A DNA stretch of 17,064 bases, taken from the NCBI GenBank assembly GCA_903921605.1, contig CAIXQV010000722.1:1-17064 (forward strand), read 5' to 3'. Positions within the stretch are counted from its first letter, which is position 1. Each line of letters starts with the position of its first letter. Source of the DNA: an uncultured Planctomycetaceae bacterium (lineage in GTDB: Bacteria > Planctomycetota > Planctomycetia > Planctomycetales > Planctomycetaceae). The notes below the pieces were generated by a model that was given only the letters and a program-made list of their open reading frames with translations, searched no databases and was not told the origin of the DNA. This document shows positions 8,350-15,663 of this stretch, one piece after another. The translations under genes were made by a program, and so were the position numbers.

Positions 8350-8847
8350 ATGCCAGATAAACAGGACATAATCCCCGAAACCCTGACGAGCCAATCCGCC
8401 GACTCGCTGTCACCACCGTCGCCAAACCGAAGCTCTGACACAGACGATCAGCCCGGCCTCCTGGCAACACTTCCTGATTTTCGCACGCACCACCGCAGCC
8501 TGTTAAGAATCTGTATGGGAATCTTGCTGGTCATTCTCTCCGTGGAATGGCTCAGCGTCGCTATGGAACGTCCGGAACCGCTGAAAATTCAGAGGGGCGA
8601 AACATTTCGACAGCAATTTCGCGTCGAAGTCAATTCAGCGACATGGGTCGAATGGATGCAGTTAGACGGTATCGGGATCTCGATGGCTCATCGAATTGTT
8701 GCTGATCGGACATTAAACGGGCCATTTCAGACCATCGACGATCTTACGCGGGTTCCCGGAATCGGCGATGCAACACTCGACCAAATCCGCCCCTGGCTTA
8801 CAATAGGTCATGACATCAACAAAGCACAATCACTCAAATCCCCATAG
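8350..8847 (+). CDS. ComEA-like membrane-anchored helix-hairpin-helix protein
   Basis: This 165-residue protein has a polar, Ser/Pro/Asp-rich N-terminus (1-50), one membrane segment (~52-72) and a C-terminal double helix-hairpin-helix DNA-binding domain (~93-152). The paired hairpins are LDGIG (105-109) and VPGIG (135-139). The preceding VEVNSA (92-97) is the usual ComEA entry 'VNxNxA'. ComEA binds incoming duplex DNA outside the cytoplasmic membrane in natural transformation, and the single N-terminal anchor fits that topology. No comEC or pilus gene is in the window, so a role in competence is only inferred. The stop overlaps the start region of the ABC exporter by 38 bp, so the two are probably co-transcribed and perhaps translationally coupled. 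No clear ribosome binding site precedes the ATG. Confidence 0.8.
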   Translation: MPDKQDIIPETLTSQSADSLSPPSPNRSSDTDDQPGLLATLPDFRTHHRSLLRICMGILLVILSVEWLSVAMERPEPLKIQRGETFRQQFRVEVNSATWVEWMQLDGIGISMAHRIVADRTLNGPFQTIDDLTRVPGIGDATLDQIRPWLTIGHDINKAQSLKSP

Positions 8848-10903
8848 ATCTTCGCCGACGAACAGTGAACTTTCCACAGGAAGTCGTCACGGATCCGCCG
8901 CGCAGAATTCTTCAAACGACAAACAGGAAAACAACGTCACCAGCAACTCGGGAACTGCTGCAGAAACTACGCCTGTCCGCGCCAGCAGCAGCCGGCAGCG
9001 ATTCGAACAGTATCGAAAAAAAGTTCGCGACAAACTGCTGCCCAAAGGCGGTGTCCATTCGACCGGGGAAGCTCGCTCCGCGAAAGACAGAGTGCGAACG
9101 TCTTGGCAACTGATTCGCGAATTCTTTCGCCTGCTGCATCCCTATCGCTGGCAGATTAGCCTCACGTTGCTGTCCGTGACGTTATCAACCGGACTCGGTC
9201 TCCTGCCACCCGCCGGAACGAAGTTTATTGTCGACTATGTTTTGGGCGGATTACCCCTGCCAATCTGGTTCAGTCGGGCATTTCCTTCGCTCAACACTCC
9301 GATGCGATTGTTGTCGGGCGTGGTCGGCGTGGTCGTTGTGATTTCTCTGCTGAAAATTTTGATACATATCTGGGGCCGATGGGATGCGACCAGAATCTCC
9401 AAACAAATTCAACTGGCTGTGCGGCGACATGTTTTCGAACATGCGGTCCGTCTTCCACTTCACCGGATTCATGAACTGAGGTCCGGTGGGGTTGCTTCAG
9501 TGCTTCGTGAAGATGGCGGCAGCGTGGGCGAACTGGTCTTCGGAATGCTCTACAACCCGTGGCGCGCTGTCATTCAACTCGTCGGCAGTTTTGTGATACT
9601 TGCCTGGGTCGACTGGACACTGCTGGCCGGAGCCCTCGTGTTGTTGCCGACGGTGTTCATCACGCACCGTGCCTGGATCAACAGTATCCGCCCCCAGTTC
9701 CGGGCGATTCGCAAGCAGCGTGAATCGATCGATGCGGGAGCTGCCGAGTCATTTGCCGGCATGCGAATCGTGCGTGCATTCAGTCGCCAAAAACGTGAAT
9801 CAGCACGGTTTTCTGAAGAAAACAACATGATGGTTCGCCAGGAACTTTACGCATGGTGGTGGATGCGTGGTGTAGAAATGGTCTGGGAAGCTCTGATTCC
9901 GATCGCCAGCGCTGGGCTGCTGTTTTACGGGGGCTGGCGAGTTATCGACGGTCATATGTCGGTCGGTTCTCTGATGATGTTCCTGGTTTATCTCCTGATG
10001 CTGCTGGAACCCCTGGCGACTCTGGCCACCAGTGCGACGCAGTTTCAGAATAGTCTTAGCGGACTGGACCGCATTCTCGACCTGCTGGCCGAACCGCGTG
10101 AAATGGAATCGACTCCGGAAAGTCTGCGAGCAGACCGAACGCAAATTCGCGGACAGATGACGTTTGAAGATGTGACATTTCTGTATCCCGGAACCCAAAC
10201 CCCGGCGTTATCCGATATTCAGTTGAATGTACAAGCTGGCCAAACGGTCGCCCTCGTCGGGCCGAGTGGTGCCGGGAAAACAACGATCTGTAATTTGGTG
10301 GCTCGCTTCTACGATCCGACTTCAGGCAGCGTAACGCTCGACGGTCGTGACCTGCGTGATTACGACGTGGAATCGTTTCGAGCACTCCTCGGAGTTGTCG
10401 AGCAGGATGTCTTTCTGTTTGACGGCACGATTGGTCAGAACATTGCGTATTCTCGAAAGCATGCCACTCCGGAAGAGATTCGTGCGGCAGCCGACGCGGC
10501 GAATGCGTCCGAGTTTATCAACCGGCTGCCCGCCGGCATGAATACACTCATCGGAGAACGCGGTGTACGTTTAAGCGGCGGACAGCGGCAGCGTCTGGCG
10601 ATTGCACGTGCGGTTCTGGCCGACCCGAGAATCCTGATTCTGGATGAAGCGACCAGCAATCTGGACACCGAAAGTGAACAGTTGATCCAGCAGAGTCTTG
10701 GCACGCTGATGCGAGGCCGCACCAGTTTTGTGATCGCTCACCGGCTAAGCACCATTGCCGGGGCTGATCTGATCGTTGTTGTGGAAGGCGGCCGCATTCT
10801 GCAAACTGGCACGCACGCCGAACTGATGTTACTGGGCGGAAAATACCGCACGATGGTCGAACAGCAGGTTAAGATGACTTTAGGCAGCATGGAACCAAGA
10901 TAA
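8810..10903 (+). CDS. ABC exporter, fused permease and ATPase (MsbA/LipidA-type)
   Basis: This 697-residue half-transporter should work as a homodimer in the cytoplasmic membrane, driving export of a lipid, peptide or drug; the substrate cannot be told. The type I exporter membrane domain spans ~112-410, with hydrophobic segments near 115-135, 166-188, 255-285, 360-376 and 385-402. The ATPase domain has Walker A GPSGAGKT (484-491), Q-loop Q532, signature LSGGQ (588-592), Walker B ILILDE (608-613) and switch H644. All catalytic residues are intact. The first ~100 residues are a polar Ser/Asn/Thr-rich extension not usual in the family. No other ATG occurs in frame until residue 165, but a GTG at residue 95, just before the core, is an alternative start. 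The ATG at 8810 lies inside the ComEA-like gene, which suggests an operon. Confidence 0.92.
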   Translation: MTSTKHNHSNPHRSSPTNSELSTGSRHGSAAQNSSNDKQENNVTSNSGTAAETTPVRASSSRQRFEQYRKKVRDKLLPKGGVHSTGEARSAKDRVRTSWQLIREFFRLLHPYRWQISLTLLSVTLSTGLGLLPPAGTKFIVDYVLGGLPLPIWFSRAFPSLNTPMRLLSGVVGVVVVISLLKILIHIWGRWDATRISKQIQLAVRRHVFEHAVRLPLHRIHELRSGGVASVLREDGGSVGELVFGMLYNPWRAVIQLVGSFVILAWVDWTLLAGALVLLPTVFITHRAWINSIRPQFRAIRKQRESIDAGAAESFAGMRIVRAFSRQKRESARFSEENNMMVRQELYAWWWMRGVEMVWEALIPIASAGLLFYGGWRVIDGHMSVGSLMMFLVYLLMLLEPLATLATSATQFQNSLSGLDRILDLLAEPREMESTPESLRADRTQIRGQMTFEDVTFLYPGTQTPALSDIQLNVQAGQTVALVGPSGAGKTTICNLVARFYDPTSGSVTLDGRDLRDYDVESFRALLGVVEQDVFLFDGTIGQNIAYSRKHATPEEIRAAADAANASEFINRLPAGMNTLIGERGVRLSGGQRQRLAIARAVLADPRILILDEATSNLDTESEQLIQQSLGTLMRGRTSFVIAHRLSTIAGADLIVVVEGGRILQTGTHAELMLLGGKYRTMVEQQVKMTLGSMEPR

Positions 10904-11089
10904 ACCTGTCTGTTGTCAACGATTAAGCCACCCTCAAGGGATCAACCCGCAACAGAATCCTTGTTTTCTCACAACCAGGTACTGGTATTGCCCGCAGATG
11001 AGAATTAGAGTTCAGTCCCAGCCGATGGAAGTAGATTGCTTCTTTCGGACCCTGTCACTATCTCACATCTGGCGTTCAAAACCTTGCCT

Positions 11090-11094
11090 GAGGG
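11090..11094 (+). promoter_or_regulatory. Ribosome binding site deciding the start of the TPR-DUF1549 gene
   Basis: GAGGG lies 7 nt before the ATG at 11102. Together with the signal peptide that begins there, it favours this ATG over an upstream in-frame TTG at 11036, which would add 22 polar residues ahead of the signal peptide. Confidence 0.55.
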
Positions 11095-11101
11095 TTCAAG
11101 A

Positions 11102-14100
11102 ATGACTGTGCGTGGCCGAATTGTATGCGCCCCGGCGCTGACTTTGTTTGCCGTTCTGACCCTGTTGTTTGTCGCTGACATTCAACCTGTTTTTGCGTGG
11201 CAGGCTACTCCGCCAGCAAAAGTCGAGCCTCCAAAGGATCCGAAAACGATTCAGCTCGAAGGGCTCGTGACTCAGGCGAAGCAGCTCATCAGCGAAGGCA
11301 AGTATGACGCCGGCATTCAGGAGGCTGACAAGGCTCTGGCAATTGATGCTAAGTTCGCAGCCGCTCAGGTCGCTCGCGGGATGGCCTTCAACGGCAAGGG
11401 TGAGTACGACACCGCGATGAAGGAATTTGACCTGGTCACTGCCATCACCGGCCGTGAGCCGGAGAAACTGCAGAATCGAGCAGACGCATATGCTCATCGA
11501 TCGCATTCGCTCTATCAGAAGGGGCAGTATCTGGATGCGATCGACAACGCTTACTTCGCCACTCTGGAGAAGTTTGACCATCCGCTGGCTCATATCAATC
11601 GCGCTGTCGCCTATGTAGCTCGACAGGATTTTGATCGAGCGATTAACAGTGCGAATCGAGCGATTAACATTGATGAGAACTCGGCCGAAGCTTATAGCAT
11701 CCGAAGTCTTGCCTACGCTGGCAAAAAGAATGCTGATCAGGCGATTAAAGATGCAGACAAGGCCATTGCACTCGATTCGAAACTTGCTGAAGCATTCCAG
11801 CGCCGCGCGGTGGCATTTGTGGTCAAAGGAGATGCGGCCAAAGCAAAACAAGATCTCGATCAGGCCATTGTTCTAAAACCAAATCACGCAGATGCGTTGT
11901 GTGATCGAGCCTTGTTGTATGGCATGGCGGGTGATCTGCCCAAAGCAATGATCGATCTGGATGCCGCTTTAAAAGCAAATCCACATTCCGGACGAGTTCA
12001 TTACGTTCGCGGACTTGCGGAGCTGGAGCAAAGTAACTTCGACAAGGCAGTCGCCTCCTTCGACGAAGCGATCCGGTTGCAGGAAAAGAACGCTCTGGCG
12101 TATAGCTCTCGCGGATATGCTCGCAACGGTCGGAAGGAATACGACAAAGCCCGCGAAGATTTCACAAAGGCGATCGAACTGGATGCGAAACTGGCATCAG
12201 CCTATTCCGGACGCAATACAGCTCTGAAGAATCTTGGACTAACCAAGGAAGCATCGGCCGATAACGCAAAGTATAAAGAGCTGACGGCTCCTCCGAAGAA
12301 GGCTGAAAAGAAAGACAATAAGAAGGAAGAAGAAGCTCCTGCCTTTGTCGTGAAGTCGAAAGTCGTGGCTCCTGAAAAGCGCGCGACCATGCTGAAGTCG
12401 GCGAAGGAGATTGATCGACTGATTGCCGCGAACTATGAAAAAGTAGCGGTCAAACCCAATGCAAGAACCACCGATGAGCAGTTCCTGCGTCGAATTTATC
12501 TGGATGTCACCGGAACCATCCCAACCTACAATCAGACTCGAAAGTTCCTGACATCCAGCGACCCGAACAAGCGAACGCTGTTGATTGATGAACTACTCAG
12601 CAGTGACGGTTATGCCAGCCACAGCTTTAACTACTGGGCCGACATTCTTCGCTACACCGACAACCTCAATGGAACAGTTCGTGGCGAACCTTATCGTCAG
12701 TGGATCAAGCAGTCTCTGGCAGAAAGCAAGCCGTGGGACAAGATGGTGCACGAGATGATGACGGCGGAAGGACTGATCTGGAAGAATCCTGCCACCGGCT
12801 ATATGCAGCGGGATGCAAGCATGCCGCTGGACAACATGAATAATACCGTCCGCATCTTTCTGGGAACTCGAATTGGCTGCGCTCAGTGTCACGACCACCC
12901 ATTTGACCGATGGACTCAAAAGGACTTCTATCAAATGGCGGCGTTCACTTACGGAACGCTGACGAGCACAAATGGCGGTGACAAGCGGTACTGGGAGAGC
13001 AACCCGGATGACCGTCTGCAGACAGAATATGCGATGATCGAGCAGGAAGAGGAAGATCGCCGCAACAATAACTACCGCTTCGATCGACTGATCAGCATCA
13101 ACATGATGATGGTGAATGATCAGGTTGATAGAAAGATCACTCTGCCGAAGGACTACCAGTACGACAATGCCAAAGCCGGTGATGTTGTTGAGCCAAAGGC
13201 GTTGTTTGGGGCTTCTGCAGAAATCAAGAAAGGCGAAACTCCTCGACAGGCTTTCGCTCGCTGGCTGACTGCCAAAGAGAATCCTCGGTTTGCTCTCACG
13301 ATCGCCAATAGACTCTGGAAGCAAGCTTTCGGAATTGGACAGATTGAACCGGTCGACGACATGATGGACACGACAGTTGCCGAGAACCCGGAACTGATGG
13401 TCTTTCTGGAATCCGAAGTGAAGCGGTTGAACTTCGACATGAAGGAGTATCTCCGCGTTATTTACAACACGGAAACTTACCAGCGTCAGGTCAGCGTGGA
13501 AGAAGTGAACCCTGGTGAAACCTATCACTTCTCCGGCCCAATTCTCCGACGCATGACGGCAGAGCAGGTCTGGGATTCGTTCCTGACACTTGCTGTGCCT
13601 GATGATTACCGCGAAATGCCCGCGATGATTCGCACAGACGTGATTGGCGTCGACCTGACGTCGGTCAAAGCTCCGGATCTTCTGGCCGCTGATTCGATGG
13701 GTAACCAGGTTGATGGCAGCGTTGGCAAGTGGCAACAGAAGCATTTGTACAAAGGTGTCTTATTGGCTCGTGCTTCTGAACTTCCATCACCTGTGCCAGC
13801 CAGTCACTTCCTGCGAATGTTTGGGCAGTCCGATCGCGAACTGATTTCTGCGTCTTCGACGATGGGATCGGTCCCGCAGGTGCTGTTCATGTTCAATGGG
13901 CCGATCTCGCACATGCTGCTGGAAAGCAATTCGACGATCTACAATACCGTCATGAAGAAGAAGTCGGTTAATGATGGTATTCGTTCGATCTTCCTGACAA
14001 TTCTGAATCGTGAACCGGACACCGAAGAACTGGCCCTGGCGACACAAGAAGTGACCAACAATGGAGCACCCGGTTACGGGAACGTCATTTGGTCACTGGT

Positions 14101-14131
14101 TAACACTCGCGAGTTTCTGTTCATCCAGTAG
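11102..14131 (+). CDS. Exported TPR - DUF1549 - DUF1553 (planctomycete cytochrome-like) fusion protein
   Basis: The protein has 1009 residues from this start. Residues 1-~34 are a signal peptide (hydrophobic ALTLFAVLTLLFV, cleavage near FA-WQA). Residues ~50-396 hold about nine or ten tetratricopeptide repeats. A Lys/Glu-rich linker (~397-412) follows. Residues ~430-640 match DUF1549 (PSCyt2), including FLRRIYLDVTGTIPT and GCAQCHDHPFDRW; the latter contains CxxCH at 593-597, a possible covalent heme site. Residues ~700-1000 match DUF1553 (PSD1), including NRLWKQAFGIGQIEP and a C-terminal NTREFLFIQ. These families are abundant in planctomycetes and near-always sit beside a DUF1501 gene, as here, 106 bp downstream. 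Their biochemical role is not established. The TPR block suggests protein contacts in the periplasm. The preceding 198 bp show no clear promoter. Confidence 0.9.
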   Translation: MTVRGRIVCAPALTLFAVLTLLFVADIQPVFAWQATPPAKVEPPKDPKTIQLEGLVTQAKQLISEGKYDAGIQEADKALAIDAKFAAAQVARGMAFNGKGEYDTAMKEFDLVTAITGREPEKLQNRADAYAHRSHSLYQKGQYLDAIDNAYFATLEKFDHPLAHINRAVAYVARQDFDRAINSANRAINIDENSAEAYSIRSLAYAGKKNADQAIKDADKAIALDSKLAEAFQRRAVAFVVKGDAAKAKQDLDQAIVLKPNHADALCDRALLYGMAGDLPKAMIDLDAALKANPHSGRVHYVRGLAELEQSNFDKAVASFDEAIRLQEKNALAYSSRGYARNGRKEYDKAREDFTKAIELDAKLASAYSGRNTALKNLGLTKEASADNAKYKELTAPPKKAEKKDNKKEEEAPAFVVKSKVVAPEKRATMLKSAKEIDRLIAANYEKVAVKPNARTTDEQFLRRIYLDVTGTIPTYNQTRKFLTSSDPNKRTLLIDELLSSDGYASHSFNYWADILRYTDNLNGTVRGEPYRQWIKQSLAESKPWDKMVHEMMTAEGLIWKNPATGYMQRDASMPLDNMNNTVRIFLGTRIGCAQCHDHPFDRWTQKDFYQMAAFTYGTLTSTNGGDKRYWESNPDDRLQTEYAMIEQEEEDRRNNNYRFDRLISINMMMVNDQVDRKITLPKDYQYDNAKAGDVVEPKALFGASAEIKKGETPRQAFARWLTAKENPRFALTIANRLWKQAFGIGQIEPVDDMMDTTVAENPELMVFLESEVKRLNFDMKEYLRVIYNTETYQRQVSVEEVNPGETYHFSGPILRRMTAEQVWDSFLTLAVPDDYREMPAMIRTDVIGVDLTSVKAPDLLAADSMGNQVDGSVGKWQQKHLYKGVLLARASELPSPVPASHFLRMFGQSDRELISASSTMGSVPQVLFMFNGPISHMLLESNSTIYNTVMKKKSVNDGIRSIFLTILNREPDTEELALATQEVTNNGAPGYGNVIWSLVNTREFLFIQ

Positions 14132-14165
14132 TGTTTACCGAACGTCAGCGTGTCGGATCCAGACT

Positions 14166-14187
14166 GTGCCGTTGAAATCCACGGCAC
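14166..14187 (+). repeat. Small hairpin between the DUF1549/1553 and DUF1501 genes
   Basis: GTGCCGT and ACGGCAC form a 7-bp stem around an 8-nt loop in the 106-bp gap. No T-tract follows, so it is unlikely to terminate transcription. It could modulate mRNA stability between two co-transcribed genes, or be chance. Confidence 0.3.
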
Positions 14188-14237
14188 TTGCCAACGAATC
14201 TTTCTGATCTTCACCTCTGCAAGAAGAACCGATCGAA

Positions 14238-15530
14238 ATGAGAGACCTGCTTCCCAAACTTGATGGTCTGAGCCGTCGTCGATTTGTCGAATACGCGGCC
14301 AAGTCTGCACTGGGCGTCAGCCTATTGCCCGGTCTTGATCGTGCTGTGGGTGCTGCTCAAGTCGCAAATAGTGCAGGGGGAAAGGCAAAGCGGCTGATCT
14401 ACCTGTTCATGAATGGCGGTATGACACACCTGGATACTTTTGACCTGAAACCAGGTCACGAAAACCAGGGTGAAACCAAAGGCATCGCCACCAACGTTGC
14501 GGGGCTGCAACTTAGCCAGTTTCTGCCCACACTGGCGACTCAGTTCGATAAGATCGCCGCGATTCGTTCGATGTACACACTCACCGGCGACCACGAAGAC
14601 GGTGAGTATCTGATGCGAACGAGTTACGAAGAAATTGCGACCGAGCGACACCCATCGATCGGGCCATGGATTCAGCATTTCAAAGGACGACAAAGCAAAT
14701 CTCTTCCGGACACCGTGCTGATCAGCGCGCCGGCTCGTCATCCTGGTGCGGGGTTCTTTGATCCAACCTTCAGCCCGCTGCCAATTGGTGATCCGAATCG
14801 CGGCCTCGAAAACACAACGACACCGGCTTATCTGACGGCCGAGTCTTTCGGCAAACGCGTCGAACTCATTGACGCCTTCGACAAGAAATTCCGTGACCGC
14901 TTCAAGCAACGTCGAGTTCAGACCTACACCGACTTCTACACGGAAGCCACAACACTGCTGTCCAGCGGTGAACTGAAGGCGTTTGACCTGAATGAAGAAA
15001 AGGATGCAGACCGCGATCGCTATGGTCGTGATCCGTTCGGACAAGGTTGTTTGTTGGCTCGCCGATTGATTGAGAACAATGTTCGCTGCGTCGAAGTCAC
15101 CTGCGGTGGCTGGGATATGCACGCCAATATCTACAATGGCGGAACTCTTCCTGCACGAGCCGGAATTCTCGATAAAGCCGTGGGCAATCTCCTGAAGGAC
15201 CTCTCTGAAAAAGGTCTGCTGGATGAAACGCTGGTTGTACTGACAACCGAGTTCGGTCGCTCACCCGTCATTAACTATAACGCTGGTCGTGACCATCATC
15301 CGGCCGTGTTTTCATCAATGCTGGCCGGCGGCGGTATCAAGGGCGGTCAGTTCTACGGGACTTCTGATGCCGCAGGACATGCGGTCGATCAGGACGGCGT
15401 CGCTCCAGCCAACTTCAATGCCACGATTGCAACGGCACTGGGCTTGCCTTTGGCAGAAATCGTTCACTCACCAACCGGTCGACCGTTCAAAGTGGCTCAC
15501 GACGGAACTCCGATCAGCAAACTGCTGTAG
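14238..15530 (+). CDS. DUF1501 family protein with Tat signal
   Basis: This 430-residue protein starts with a twin-arginine signal: S-R-R-R-F at 12-16, then a hydrophobic stretch to ~33 and Ala-rich cleavage region near 38-41. Export in folded form is therefore expected. The mature part has hallmarks of DUF1501, an alkaline-phosphatase/sulfatase-like fold: [17 protein letters not shown] (57-73), GWDMHANI (291-298), TTEFGRSP (336-343) and GRDHHP (350-355). The Asp and His residues in these blocks could bind metal, but no member has a settled reaction that I can cite. It follows the TPR-DUF1549-DUF1553 gene in the same direction, the standard planctomycete pairing, and the two probably form one transcription unit ending at the terminator at 15579-15611. 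Only a weak AAGAAG-like Shine-Dalgarno precedes the ATG. Confidence 0.92.
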   Translation: MRDLLPKLDGLSRRRFVEYAAKSALGVSLLPGLDRAVGAAQVANSAGGKAKRLIYLFMNGGMTHLDTFDLKPGHENQGETKGIATNVAGLQLSQFLPTLATQFDKIAAIRSMYTLTGDHEDGEYLMRTSYEEIATERHPSIGPWIQHFKGRQSKSLPDTVLISAPARHPGAGFFDPTFSPLPIGDPNRGLENTTTPAYLTAESFGKRVELIDAFDKKFRDRFKQRRVQTYTDFYTEATTLLSSGELKAFDLNEEKDADRDRYGRDPFGQGCLLARRLIENNVRCVEVTCGGWDMHANIYNGGTLPARAGILDKAVGNLLKDLSEKGLLDETLVVLTTEFGRSPVINYNAGRDHHPAVFSSMLAGGGIKGGQFYGTSDAAGHAVDQDGVAPANFNATIATALGLPLAEIVHSPTGRPFKVAHDGTPISKLL

Positions 15531-15541
15531 GTCTTCAGATT

Positions 15542-15562
15542 CGCTCGCAGGAATATCGAGCG
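15542..15562 (+). repeat. Inverted repeat just after the DUF1501 stop codon
   Basis: CGCTCG (15542-15547) and CGAGCG (15557-15562) are exact reverse complements around a 9-nt loop. It lies 11 bp after the stop codon and 10 bp before a TATAAT hexamer. Function unknown. Confidence 0.3.
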
Positions 15563-15578
15563 TACCGCTGCTATAATC

Positions 15579-15611
15579 AAAACGCCCCCGAGCAAAACTC
15601 GGGGGCGTTTT
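15579..15611 (+). terminator. Strong intrinsic terminator, potentially bidirectional
   Basis: A perfect stem of 11 bp (15582-15592 with 15598-15608, GC-rich CCCCCGAG/CTCGGGGG core) extends to 14 bp with flanking AAA/TTT. The loop is CAAAA (15593-15597). A T-run follows on the plus strand and an A-run precedes it, so it could work in both directions. It ends the DUF1549/1553-DUF1501 unit and separates it from larC. Confidence 0.9.
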
Positions 15612-15663
15612 CCGTATCCGTCTTTCAGCTTCTCTGCTTTTGCTTCTCCTGCGAAGAATACTC

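Noticed and set aside
8274..8470. Upstream extension of the antisense frame to a start at 8470
   Set aside because: It would overlap the ComEA-like gene further and has no start signals there; the ATG at 8272 has both a Shine-Dalgarno match and a TATGAT box.
11036..11101. Upstream TTG start for the TPR-DUF1549 gene
   Set aside because: It would put 22 residues before a standard signal peptide. The ATG at 11102 has GAGGG at 7 nt and begins the signal peptide.
12593..13744. A 383-codon minus-strand frame
   Set aside because: It is a shadow of the DUF1549/DUF1553 coding region, which has clear family motifs on the plus strand.
14322..15122. A 266-codon minus-strand frame
   Set aside because: It is a shadow of the DUF1501 gene; no start signals or recognisable motif.
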